A DNA stretch of 64,000 nt from Pilaira anomala (lineage: Eukaryota; Mucoromycota; Mucoromycetes; Mucorales; Mucoraceae): positions 310,001-374,000 of the forward strand of contig JAIXMQ010000007.1 in assembly GCA_025716855.1 (NCBI GenBank), written 5' to 3'. Made by a program: the position numbers and the translations under genes. The notes under the pieces were generated by a model, which ran no database searches, was not told the DNA's origin, and saw nothing but the letters and a program-made list of their open reading frames with translations. Of the stretch, positions 30,668 to 41,848 are shown in pieces (the first letter of the stretch is position 1; every line of letters starts with the position of its first letter).

Positions 30668-30992
30668 CTATATTTCAAGGTAGGGTACAAGTTGAGACAA
30701 TTCATCCAAGGAAAGGGGAAAGAGAATACAATCTAATTCTACAACCATTAAAATATCTTCCATGGCCTCGCTGATATTGAATTGAATATTTGTTCCAACG
30801 GCCATGATCTGAAATATATGCTTTCTTTTAAAATTGATGGTACCAGCTTTTGAGAATATACATAGTCTATGAAGATCCATATTTATTTTTCTATGGTTAT
30901 CGGTATGCTTGATTGGTTTTACTTCGAAATATCCAATTGCCATCAGATCATTCTCAACGACTCCATCCGGACGGTTTTTGCTTGGATCTGCG
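30668..30992 (-). pseudogene. PD-(D/E)xK-like family fragment with catalytic Lys kept
   Basis: The minus-strand frame reads DADPSKNRPDGVVENDLMAI, GYFEVKPIKHTDNHRKINMD, LHRLCIFSKAGTINFKRKHI and ends LFPLSLDELSQLVPYLEI with a proper stop. It keeps the Asp (RPDG), Glu and Lys (FEVK) of the presumed active site. The upstream join to the next frame is broken: relative to the copy at 27.4 kb there is a 2-nt insertion (GATATATAGACGC versus GATGTAGACGC) that creates a stop. No N-terminal half of the same protein precedes it, so it is a fragment. Confidence 0.5.
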
Positions 30993-31000
30993 TCTATATA
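30799..31000 (-). repeat. Direct repeat, copy 2 (paired with 27313-27520)
   Basis: Same-orientation partner of the 27.3-27.5 kb block, covering the same protein segment. The two differ by scattered substitutions and by reciprocal 2-nt AT-rich indels. Confidence 0.85.
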
Positions 31001-31470
31001 TCTTGATGATTAAAATAATCCTTCCACATCATATTCGTGATACCCTTGATCTCTTCTTCGGAATCGACATGATTAACAGGTAATACTTCACTTCGTATAC
31101 GGCGAAAAATGTACAGCTCTTTACTTACTAGCCCAAATGACCGAAGACGGATTTTTTTATCATAAGCATGAATAAAGTAAACCTTTAGCTTAAAAAAAAT
31201 ATCAGCATCAGCATATATGTAAGAATATGCTAATCCGTGTAACATTGTCATCATTCCATGTGCTGCTTTCACATGGTCAGTTGTTACACGGGTGATATTT
31301 TTTAAACCAAATGGCCCTGTTGTTTCTAAAAGCGCAAGCTCCATATCACAACTTGTATCAATTAAAATACCGTCTGCATTATAAAAGCTTGAACGTGAAA
31401 GGCCTTGACGCTCCAATTCAAATTTAATTGCTTGAAGGCGAGTTTCACCAGGATCATCTTCTTTATCAGC
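30994..31470 (-). pseudogene. Fragment of a second multicopy-family protein
   Basis: Minus strand, open. It reads RLQAIKFELERQGLSRSSFY, NADGILIDTSCDMELALLET, TGPFGLKNITRVTTDHVKAA, HGMMTMLHGLAYSY and on to VDSEEEIKGITNMMWKDYF. The core NADGI...ELALLETTG followed by a conserved TTDHVKAAHGMMTMLH helix and KIRLRSFG strand fits a large mucoralean family of unknown function that I remember only by pattern. The open frame continues upstream into transposase-derived sequence, so the apparent 236-residue ORF (31704-30994) is a fusion by chance. It has no start of its own. Confidence 0.45.
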
Positions 31471-32205
31471 AGGAAGGTTCAGATGAAGCCTACCAAAAGC
31501 TGCCTGAATGGAACGCATACCACATTTTGCAGCTTGCGTATGCTTGGTTATAATAGCAAACTTCCTTCTGTTTTTCTGGAGCATTAAGTGGGCTATTTTG
31601 TTTTGGTACCTCCAATACCTTGTCAGCAAAGGCAGCTTGACACGGGAAAACAGAATCAGCCAAGATTTTGTACGGGGAAAAACAAAAAGGAGAGGAGAGA
31701 GCAAACAGGTATAATGGGATTGCTATTCTTGCATCATGCCAAGATCCTGGACAGTTACCTCTATTCAAAGAAATCAGATACTATTTAAACCATTTATTTA
31801 CCCTAAAAAAAAAAAATACCTACGAGACAAAGCAAATGCATTCATCAGGCCTGAATACTATTACTTGAGAGCAAGAGCATCCAGATAACCAACCATTGTA
31901 GTGGGCATCATTTTGCTCAAAAAAAAACCAGAGGGCTCATCTATCTTTAGGTTCAAACCATCAACAAATCCAAACACACCATTTAGTACTTTTCTTTTGT
32001 AATCACCTGTTGTGTTGTTCAATATTATTTGGTTGAATGTTTCCATTTCATTGACATTTGGCCATCCGATTTCTCACCTACTATCATTTGAAGTATTTTC
32101 AAAAACTCGGTCCAAAGTAATCAAAGTCACTCTTTTCGATCTACTGATAGTTGCTGCAGGAACACCAAAGATTAAGCACAATGTCTCTTGTTTAATTGTT
32201 CCATG
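31440..32205 (-). pseudogene. PIF/Harbinger-type (DDE_Tnp_4) transposase relic
   Basis: Successive minus-strand frames give CLIFGVPAATISRSKRV, a stop, VFGFVDGLNLKIDEPS, QNDAHYNGWLSGCSCSQVIV, CPGSWHDARIAIPLY, YKILADSVFP and KCGMRSIQAAFGRLHLNLP. In this order these are the landmarks of Harbinger-type transposases: the HTH, FxDG with the first catalytic Asp, QNAYYNGW, NAPGSWHD with the second, LADTAFP, and GMRxIQGxFGRL with the Glu region. Several frameshifts, a stop and an A-run at 31807-31818 show it is dead. It lies between the family fragment at 31.0-31.5 kb and the small gene at 32.4 kb. Confidence 0.72.
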
Positions 32206-32248
32206 GATTTACATAAGTCCCAGAGCCAAAACCGTTTTTTTTTTTTTA

Positions 32249-32276
32249 CAAATCTAACGAGGGGTTGTTAGATTTG
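32249..32276. repeat. Perfect hairpin beside the Harbinger relic
   Basis: CAAATCTAAC and GTTAGATTTG form a perfect 10-bp stem around an 8-nt loop GAGGGGTT. A second, imperfect hairpin (GGGAAGTGAGTA / TACTCGCTCCC) follows at about 32280-32325. Together they may be terminal or subterminal structure of the element. Confidence 0.5.
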
Positions 32277-32423
32277 GCTGGGAAGTGAGTAGATTTTGGG
32301 TAGTTTTACTCGCTCCCCCATTGAGCTTAAATTTGAAATTTATTTAAAAACCCGATCTAATCACATGAATTTTGGAAGTCGTCCAGTTGAAGTACCCAGC
32401 TTACCAAAGCGTTGTAGTGACCA

Positions 32424-33416
32424 TTAAATTTTAAAAAAAACGTCTTGTTGGTCGTTTTCTTTTAGTAACTTGTTGGTGACGTGAACCAATTCTTTGGGAT
32501 ATGTTGCTCTACTTTGATTATTGCCTATATTTTCGCCAACTTGAAACAATTCTAGGCTAAAAAACAAGTTAGCATCATTTATTATCATTGATAAATTTTA
32601 ACTCACCTATAATTATTGATATCTGAACCATCAACTTCCTCTTGAAAAAGCATATTAAGAAAGTCAGTCCAAATCCTCCAGATATTTGTAAGAGTGGTGG
32701 CCGAAGATGATGCTTCAGAACCAGGTGAGCCAGTGGATGATATTCTGGTTTCATCGGCCTTAGATTTACAGATAGATTACTTAAGACGGTAAAAATAAAC
32801 TATTGATGATAAATTCTACTTACGTTTAAGGAGATACGGCGTTTTTTAGCTGTTTCCTCCTCTTTATCAAAAAAACCACGTCTAACACGAGAATTATAAT
32901 TCTTTTCTGAGAGACTCTCCAATATTACACTTTGGTTATATTTTTGTGTCTCGAAAAACACTTCAGCTTGAGTAGAATGGAGAAACTATACTGCAAGTTA
33001 GTTCCTACATACTTGGCCTCTATGTATGAAGACTTACGTTTTGCCATTGTTCTACAAAAGCTTTTATATCGTGTCTACAAACATATAGTTATATAAATTA
33101 TATTTATAAACTATTCAATGAATACGATATTATAGAGCATATTATATGTATGATATTCTAATTTTAAAACAAAAAGAAAGGTTGAAGCTAACTATTTTCA
33201 ACAAATTGTTAATTTTTTTATGTTTGAAATTTTATTTGATTATATAATGCATAAAACAATTTACGGAGATAGAAAAATAAATAAAAAAAAAGATGCACAA
33301 TTTTTTTTTACTCGTATTCTTTGAGTCAAGACCCAAAAGTTACCTTTACGTATATCATCGGGCGCTCCACGGTAATAAAGATCAGGTTCCTTTAAATCAT
33401 TCTCGATACCTTCCAT
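32424..33416 (-). CDS. Small protein of an uncharacterised mucoralean family
   Basis: Five exons on the minus strand: 33416-33344, 33060-33038, 32985-32824, 32758-32607 and 32556-32424, giving 180 residues. It starts MEGIENDLKEPDLYYRG, continues FVEQWQNFLHSTQAEVFFET and KEEETAKKRRISLN, then a Ser/Thr-rich linker, then LTNIWRIWTDFLNMLFQEEV plus DGSDINNY. The pattern (helix with STQAEVFF, basic stretch, IW-x-WTDFL-x-x-LFQ) recalls the N-terminal part of the multicopy family seen at 27-31 kb. The C-terminal part is missing, possibly lost where transposon DNA now lies. Intron 1 (283 nt) is long for this genome; an alternative acceptor 14 nt upstream would break the frame with this exon 1. Function unknown. 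Confidence 0.5.
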
Positions 33417-33890
33417 CACTTTTCTTTTCCCTGTTACATTATTTTAATCCTCCTCTTTATAGCAGTTAATATTAGGTTTACCATAGTATATAATACATGT
33501 AAAAAAAAAACAATTGATTATTTATAGTGTTATAATATATTTTCGATAATTCATTTTTTAAATACTACGTCTATTAAACATATACCTAGGTACAATACGA
33601 CAGTAGCTCTTTATAGGATTTGATACGGTTACTCGAATTAAAGCAAGACAAGTCAAAATTCAGCATTCGAATACGTTTAGCCTTGATGTTTGCTATTATT
33701 ACATGAAAGACATTTACATATGCTCTAACCCAAAAGGTTTCAAATATAATAATATCTCTTTATTAAGATGTACGATATAATTTGTAACAAAGTACATGAG
33801 CAATGTTTTTTTTTATTAGATTTTGAATGAAGTTATTTTCCACAGGCTTATAATTATATTAAACTAAAATATACTTTTTTATATCGTGTT
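33417..33890. other. Intergenic, no gene recognised
   Basis: About 470 bp of AT-rich DNA between the small gene's start and the 3' end of the dehydrogenase gene; no recognisable signals. Confidence 0.5.
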
Positions 33891-35414
33891 TTATGCAGGC
33901 GTGCAAGGTGATTGTTTGTGTTGCCCACCAAAATCGTAACGGGCAAGCGCTTCAGCAAGCATCTGCTTTGTTTCAGGAATGGCTGTTTCCAAGTAGCTTT
34001 CCATCATACTCAACGACTTTTCATCTAATACACCAGCTATTTTTAAAATAATTAGGATCGAACATAATTGCAAGTAATATATTTATATATAGTTACCTGG
34101 CATTGGCTCTGGGATGTGTATCTGAGGTCCATCAGGCAAAATAGCCATTGTTTCAGCTATTGATATTTTGTGTTTTAAAAAAAAAGCTCCACCAAAATAT
34201 GATCATCATAATGTATGTACATACCATTTCTTGATTCTTCAGCTAGGAAAGTAAACACGCCTTGAACAACTTCACTTATTTTTGAGCGAGGAGAGCTCTT
34301 TACCATTTCAGCAAAATAAGCTCCAAAGCCGTTGGATGGTTTAACGCCATCTAATAAGTCAGTATCTAAAAATGATGATGAGATTTGGGTTAAATAAACA
34401 AGAGATGTTTTTTTTTACCAATCCATCCGGGACAAACTAAAAAAAAAAAAAAAAAAAAAAATCAGAATAACATGTCATACAGCTCTTTGTTAAATCTTAC
34501 CTGCATTAACGCGAACATTGCAAACGAGAGGCATAGTAGTACATGATCTCACATAACCAACGACAGCATATTTCGAAGAATGATATGCGCCAAAATCACT
34601 AAATACCAAGAGTTAATAGATAGTTAATTTGGTTTGACATTTTAAAGTACTTACGGGGTACTGTATAATCCCGCGATAGATGCTACACACACAATAGAGC
34701 CACCGCCTCTTTTAGCCATGTGCAACAAGGCAACTTTTGAGCCTATAATAGGAGTTATATTATTTGTTACACTTGTATCATATTGATCCAGACAAAGTTG
34801 ATCTTACCTTTTACTACAGCGATAGAATTTACATTGAATATATCTTCTTCTAATTCGTCTATAATAATAGGGATGTTTAGTTAGACATAATGCTCTCTCT
34901 ATTTTTGGTAACATATATGTAATATAAACCTTCCATAGCTGAAAAGAATGTATTCGAGTTCCTGATAATACCAGCATTCAAAATAGCAATCTATTCATAT
35001 AAACAGTTTGTTTAATATCATCAACATCAAAAGATTTTTTTTTTAAAAAAAACTTACATCAACACCTCCAAATTCAGTTTCTGCAAGTTGAAATAAAGCT
35101 TGATTATCACTATATTTTGTCACGTCTGTACGAATAAATGCAGCCACCTTTTCTCCTGCACTAATAAAAAGAAAAAATGACATAAATATAAAACAAAAAT
35201 CATAATAAGGTTATGTGTAGCATTACATTTCATTATATTCATTCACTACTTGATTTCCCAAACTTTCCAAAATATCACCTATCACTACCTTGGCACCTTT
35301 CTGGATCAATTCGTCTGCAATAGCTTTACCAATACCACGACTTCCACCTGTAACAACAGCTACTTTACCGCTAAGATCTTGTACAGTAGAAAAAGAAATA
35401 GGTTCAAGAGGCAT
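33891..35414 (-). CDS. Short-chain dehydrogenase/reductase (classical SDR)
   Basis: NAD(P)-dependent oxidoreductase of 317 residues. Ten exons on the minus strand: 35414-35227, 35160-35058, 34990-34930, 34858-34808, 34742-34655, 34598-34501, 34436-34419, 34365-34225, 34156-34097 and 34036-33891. Exon 7 is only 18 nt. The Rossmann glycine motif TGGSRGIG lies at 22-29, NAG at 102-104 and the active-site Ser156-Tyr169-x3-Lys173 (YHSSK) is intact. The cofactor loop ends in DI (VVIGDI), which favours NAD over NADP. CPGWIDTDLL after the active site is typical of the family. The overall pattern resembles 15-hydroxyprostaglandin-dehydrogenase-like SDRs, but the substrate cannot be told. No targeting signal is visible. 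Confidence 0.92.
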
Positions 35415-35969
35415 TGCTTTTATATTGTGTTTAGTTAAAAAAAAAAAAATAGTAACTAACTATAAAAAAATATTTTTGACAAGTTCTAATGGTTTTTATA
35501 TGTGTTCTTTTCTTGATACTGGAATTAAAAAAAAACCGGACTATATCACGTTTATGGAAACAAGTGACTTTAAAGAAAGTGTCACAATTATCGCTACGGT
35601 TGATAACTGTGTGAGGGTAATACGTACCAGCCATTGGGATAAAAGTATTCACATGAGTTGATCTCTTTCTCTTTTTTTTTTTTAAAAAAAAAATATGAAA
35701 ATAAGCAAATCAACGCAAATAAGTAGCTACATTAAAAATACAATGGCGTTAAAACTGCGTTTGATCAATCATTAAATTTCAAATAACAAAAGGACACATT
35801 TTTTTTTTTATTTTTTATTCTGTTGTCTCTACTTGTCAAACGTGAAAATACGGAACTTTCCTTTTTAAAAAGAATGAACTTATCTCCTTTTTATTTTTTT
35901 TTACGCATGCGATTTTGTCTAAATGATGTATATGTACAGTTTCTGATATTTTTCCAATTTATGTTTTTA
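35415..35969. other. Spacer between the potassium-channel 3' end and the SDR start
   Basis: About 550 bp holding the SDR promoter and the channel's 3' flank. Frames at 35431-35661 and 35823-36008 are not supported by motifs. Confidence 0.5.
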
Positions 35970-38900
35970 CTACGAGGAAGAAAAATAATTCCAACCAGGA
36001 GAAGCTAAAACATAAATTTTATCAGATCTTTTCATGACCAATGAAGAAACAGGATTTGTATAAACAAAAGACAGCTCATTTCCCATTTGTTCGTCAGGAG
36101 CACGTAAAATACCCAACGGAAGTACACCATGATCCATCACTAAAGATTCAAATAAAAACGAGTAACATTTATCAATCATAGCAGGAGGCATCACAATCAA
36201 CATCATGTGTCTAGAGTTTTTGAAGTTTCTGTTTCTGGTATGTGTACCACACATTAGAATATGTGCTGTATCCTTATCATATAGAGGTCCTGGCATACCA
36301 CAAAGCGCTTTGATAATGGATACAATATCTGGTTTATAGTATGTCTGACTGAGCAATACATTATTCAGTAATCCATCAACAACAACATTGCCAGCTGCAT
36401 ACGCTGGTGTATAAAATACATCTACTTCTTCTGCCACATCTTTTCCTTGTAATAAATGCATGAATCGAATATTCGATTTTTCAACTACAATGACAAATGT
36501 TAACTATTTTATAAATTTTAATTGATTATATTCTTTTTTTTTTACCAAGATTTACAATTCTTGAGGCATCATGAGGCTTATCTTTCAGCAATAAATCAAG
36601 CAAATGACTTGTCATACTATATGAAATATATATATATAAGTTTCATGCAAATGCGCAATGCCTAAATAAAAAAAAGAACTTACATGGCTGGACTATCAGA
36701 GCTTCTTTGATATCTATCAAGACATTCTCTTTCACTATATTAGGGTTAGATTAGTAAAAAGCGGGTCATTTGAGTATTTATTATTTACCTCATCACAACA
36801 ACTTGCTTTGCTTTCATCACACCTGCTTTAATCAAATCTTCAGGATGCTGACAATCACCCACCATGAAATAAACTTTTGGAAAACGACTGATAGAATCAA
36901 ACGTCTTTCCTGATGGTAAAGAAGTACATAAAAATACAATATCTTGTAACTCATTTGGTTTCAATTGAGGTGATCTAATAATAATAATAATAATAATAAT
37001 AAAAGGCAGAAGTAAGTAAAGAGATAAATACGTTGAATTATGAATTTAAATACCTCAAGTTATAAATAAACTTGAAAATGTTAGATACTTTATGGTGCAT
37101 ACAAACCAAGATATGACCTGACAAGAACTCAGTTGATTCAAGTGTAAGTTCCTGTCGAGTAGCTGCTTTTTCCAACAAGTAACACACTGGTGATGATTCA
37201 ATTTCTAATTCAGATTGTTCCAAAGCCGACATTTGACCAAGACGACTGATAAGTTTTCTACTACCAGTCAATAAGGCTAAACGAGGTGTTGGTAATCTTG
37301 AAAGTGTGAAATTTTGACGAGGAGGCGGAGATGTTTGATTTTGATGGCTTTGGTTTGACGAACGATTCGATTCACTTGATACAGAGTGTCGAAGGGCAGT
37401 ACTTGTGACATGTGTGGGAGAAGGAGGTCCGGAGAGAGGTTGGTAAGAGGAACCTGTATCATTTGGTTGTTGTTGTTGAGTTTGTACAGCAGGCGCAAAA
37501 TCTTCTGGTAGAATTGCATTGACTTGATCTGAAATATTCTGTTGTTGTTGTTGTTGCTGCTGTTGTTGTTGTCGTTGAAGCTTTTGAAGTTTAGTATTAT
37601 TTCTAATTGAGTGTAATATTTCATTTCGAAGAGAAGAAGATCTGGACGATGTTGGCATAGGAGCTTCTGAAAGTTTTTTCTGGGATCCTTTTGAGCTTTC
37701 TTCCGTTTTTCTTCGTCTTGCTTTCATGGCCTCTACTTTGTTTCGAATATAAGTATATTCTAACGCATTTACATCCGCAATTTCTCTTGGGCTTTCACAT
37801 AGATAGACACAGAGATCGTCTTCTCCTATTACATAATTGTTCTCAGGATTCAAGAGAATTTCTCGGTGTTCACAATTAGGAAGACGAGCTTTGATACCAA
37901 ATAAAACGACTTGACATTCGATATATACAATCTAATAAAATGTGTTAAATAACTTTATCATACGCTATTTTTTTTTTTTTTTTTTTTTTTTTATACCCAG
38001 GCTGCTTCTTTGAAGGGTAAGCCTATTAAAGCAGGAGGAGGTCTATTCATATAAATTTCGTTACAAGAACCATCATCATACTGAGCTTGCCATGATTCAT
38101 GGTATCTATCCATTGGACGTCTTTGATGTAACAAATTTGTTAACAATGTAGAAGCACCACGACAACGACAATTCATTGCCAATAAATATTGTTTAAATTC
38201 TCGAACACAGATAATTTCTTTAGCCATCTTTTGATAAATAGCAGTTGAAGGAGATAAATTGTATGTGTAGATTTTTACATTATGGCTAACTGTATGACAA
38301 TAGAGAGACCATAATCTGACTGTGTTTCTTTCGTCTTCTTTAGATGGATCGGGTGCATGTTGATCTATATAAAATCAACATTTAGCTTCATTTTTAATTT
38401 TTTTTTTTAATTTAAAAGAAACTAACCAGCAAGTGTAAAAATAGCTGTAGCAGATCTTGCTTGCTATAATATATAAAATTGTTAAATGATCGATTTATCT
38501 ATTGAAATTTATATTTTTGTTACCACACGTTTTAAAGTTTGTTCATCCTATAAAGACAATAAAATGTTTTTAGAATTATATCAACAAATTCAAAATGAGT
38601 AAAAATATTTACCAGTACAGAGCCATGAATAAATTGAATACGATGTCCCCACATTGAATTTCTTTCCAAGAATTTAAGTTCTTCATTGGGTCTATTAATA
38701 TCCAAAAATACAACATTTAAATGTGGTTCGGTATTTTCCTGCATTTTAGAAAAAAATAATAAGAATGATTTGTTTATAGCATTTTCTCCTACTATTTCAA
38801 GTGATCTTACAGTGTTTAAGAAACCATCCAAGATCTCAGTTACTTGTTCAGGTCTAAAAGATCCAACTAATAAAATAAACGGCTTCGAGGCCTCTGAGAC

Positions 38901-40767
38901 GTAGCCTCCCCAGTCTAATAATTGAATAAGTAATGCATTCATATGCAGGCTTCGATAGTATACATGGAATAAATAAATTACCGTTTCTTTTACGAAGTGT
39001 GCTTAATACATCAGTAAGTAAACTAGGAAGTACAGCCAATGAGATGACAATTAAAAGCATCATGACAACTCGACTTCCTTCAGTGTGTGGGGTGATGTCT
39101 AATTAACGAAGATTAGATTCTTGGATTGGTGTAACTAAAGATAAGAATATGATAAACTTACCACCATAACCTACTGTTGATAAAGTAACCATGACTACGT
39201 ATAAAGAATCTAATATAGAGTAATTTATATCACCAAAAGTCACCTCACAGTATTGAAATGCAGACATGCCATTATATAACAATGCAATCAAAGTACCAAC
39301 CAAATAAACAAGCTTGGACTTTAATGGATCGACGGATTTATCTATAAATGAAAGTTTTTATTTAGGGTCATATGATTAGATCTGTAAAAAGAAAAAAAAA
39401 ACTTTACCTGTCATTAAAAGATTTGTTTTTATTTTCAAGACACTTTTAATCCTTAGTAATAAAACCCAACTTCTTAAAAAGTAAGGTACTGATAATCATA
39501 AAAAAAAAAAAAAAAAAAAAAAAACTCGTGTTTAGTATCTATCGTGTGTATGTGTATTTAATTAGATAGTTACCGTAAAGGAATTGTCCGTTCTCAATGA
39601 ACGTGGATATCAAAAAAGGGTATGTTGTAGTCAATTCAATAAAAGATCTAAAGCTTATCATAATACAAACTGGTCTACCGGTTAAAAACATTCGCATCAC
39701 AAATGAGCATAAATTCCATACACTTAATATTGTACAGAACACCCTATTAAAAAAATAATAATAATGATAAATTATGTAAGTGAGGCATTTTTTTTTTTAA
39801 GATTAATTGTTTACCAAAGATCATATGATCTCCATCTAAACATCCAAGGAGGAGTTGCGTGAATATCATCTTCTTGCTTCATTTCGACAAGATAAGCCAA
39901 ACAGAGCAATAGATCCACCAATAAATCCACATAAACCTATATATAGTTTGCATCAATACAATTACCTTGTGTTATTTTTTTTAATTTTATTTTTTACTTA
40001 CAAATAAGATGATACTTTGATTTGCAAATAAAACTCGTTTAGCTTCAGATATGTAAGCTTCATATCGAAATAAGTATTTCACTTTTTCAATACCAGTTAA
40101 AGGTCTACTACCATTTCTAAAAATATATTCATATTAGCAAATTATTATATTTACCCCTTAAACCCATTGAGGCTTTTTTTTTTTGTATACCTTTCGTGAA
40201 TACGACTATCACGGTATTTTTCTCGAATCGTGCTCAAATTAACTTTATGTTTCCTGGGTAGCCAATGATTATCAGGTTTGACCATTGGAGTCGCATACTC
40301 TCTCACTTCTTCAGCGCTATTATAAAATTTTAAAAACAAAGTTTTTAGAAACTTGTTTTTTTTTTTTTTTTTTTTTTTAATGTTTTTTTTTACGTTGGAT
40401 CCAATTCAGGTATGATAAGATCACTCAGAGGCATTTCAATTATGTCATCCATATCATCTTCATCCTCAGACTGTCTTGCACTTCTTACTATATGAGATAA
40501 AGTACTAACTAACTTAGGTCGTGGAGTTTTATGATGCTTTTGAAGACGTTTCTTTTTTCTATTAGCCACTTTAGTTGTACGAGCTTCTTCGCTACTATCA
40601 TGGTCAGAATATATTTCTTCTGAATTTGAGATGAATGAAGAAGTAGAGGTACTAGTTGATTGTGTTGTAATAGGATACCCTGTCGATCCATAATGACTGT
40701 CTCCTTCATGTTCATTCGTGGTATGTATTAATCGACTATTTTCGTCTTTTTTGCTTTCATGAGCCAT
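35970..40767 (-). CDS. BK/Slo-type potassium channel with RCK domains
   Basis: A predicted plasma-membrane K+ channel of 1214 residues. Exons on the minus strand: 40767-40394, 40316-40191, 40116-40002, 39936-39815, 39743-39574, 39488-39408, 39341-39162, 39098-38982, 38914-38811, 38738-38613, 38547-38524 (24 nt), 38463-38427, 38364-37997, 37931-37054, 36974-36789, 36734-36684, 36616-36546 and 36484-35970. An acidic, Ser-rich cytosolic start is followed by six membrane segments. The pore VVMVTLSTVGYGDITPHTEG contains the filter TVGYGD at about 385-390. RCK1 begins PFILLVGSFRPEQVTEILDG with VVFLDINRPNEELKFLE. RCK2 begins GHILVCMHHKVSNIFKFIYN with VYFMVGDCQHPEDLIKAGV. A polyglutamine tract and a Ser-rich insert separate the two RCK domains. 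No clear calcium bowl is seen, so the gating ligand is open. Confidence 0.92.
37541..37577 (-). repeat. CAA/CAG tract coding for polyglutamine in the channel
   Basis: A run of mostly CAA with some CAG codons (TTG/CTG on the plus strand) encodes QRQQQQQQQQQQQ between the two RCK domains. A second, shorter Gln stretch lies at about 37465-37480. Length variation between strains is likely. Confidence 0.8.
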
Positions 40768-41784
40768 TTTATATTGACTGTTTTATATGAAATTTTAAAA
40801 AAAAAACTGTAGGCAGGTATATTTATATGTGTATAGGTAAAATGAAATAAAAAAAGCAAGTTGTGAAAAAACAAAAAAAGAACGCAGGATTAATTCTCGG
40901 CGAACTTTTTATGGTTCTGCAAAAAAAAGACAGAGGGAGGACTGTCAATATTATATAATAGCGCAACTCCGCGGCATTTTCTGAGGCAAATAAAAAGTGT
41001 TGGAACAACTTGTGAAATACTTGATGCGTCTTTATTACTTCTTTAATATACTATTACACCCTAACGCTTTTTGTATAGACCTAGAGGGATCCTTTTCTTA
41101 GCCCCTTTTTAGATCAAATGTGTAGAAATATTTTTTTTTCTTCATTGTTTTTGTTATCGTTGTTGTTTTTTTTTGCTTTTTTGTTCTATATGACCCGAGA
41201 AAGTGTGTACAATGGTATTTAGCAGTTACTTCTACCTAGCGTAACGTCGTACAAACTGATAAATCTCAAGTCATCAGAAACAAGAAAATTCTTGATTTGT
41301 CTGTACTTTTTGCGGGATGGAATTATTATTGAAATTTGACGTTACAGTGATGAAAAAAAAAAAAAAAAAAAAAAAAACTGTCTAAGCCTTTTAGTGAAAC
41401 ATTTCATCTGTCATCTTTTTCTTTTAGTATATTTATTCTATTATGATACTTTTGAGCGTATATGAGCTTATTGTATACTCAATTATCAGCACCCACAGAC
41501 TTTTATTACATAAACAAAACAATGACGATATTTCTTTTTCTTTTTTTGTGGGCCCTCATTTTTTTTTAAAGTTTAGTATTAGGTCAAACTGTATTTAATA
41601 AGTAACGACTAAAGTGAAAGTTTGTTTATTTTTAGTCGGGAATTGGGTGAGTTGCAACGAGGTCTGGTTACATTGCACAAAATCCTTTATTACACGTCCT
41701 AAAAAGGCACACATTAGAAGTTTCAAGTTTATTCGGAATTGGATCTTAAGGGTTTCAAAATAATTGAAACTTTTTGCTGCTTAA

Positions 41785-41848
41785 GCTTTTTAAAATAGCT
41801 AAACTGAAGTTTTATTGCTTTTTAAAATAGCTAAACTGAAGTTTTATT
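41785..41848. repeat. Perfect tandem duplication, 2 x 32 bp
   Basis: The unit GCTTTTTAAAATAGCTAAAC (first 20 of 32 bases) is repeated once without a mismatch. Confidence 0.9.

Noticed and set aside
31405..31868. Several plus-strand frames opposite the Harbinger relic
   Set aside because: They are shadows of the minus-strand transposase remnant, which has recognisable motifs.
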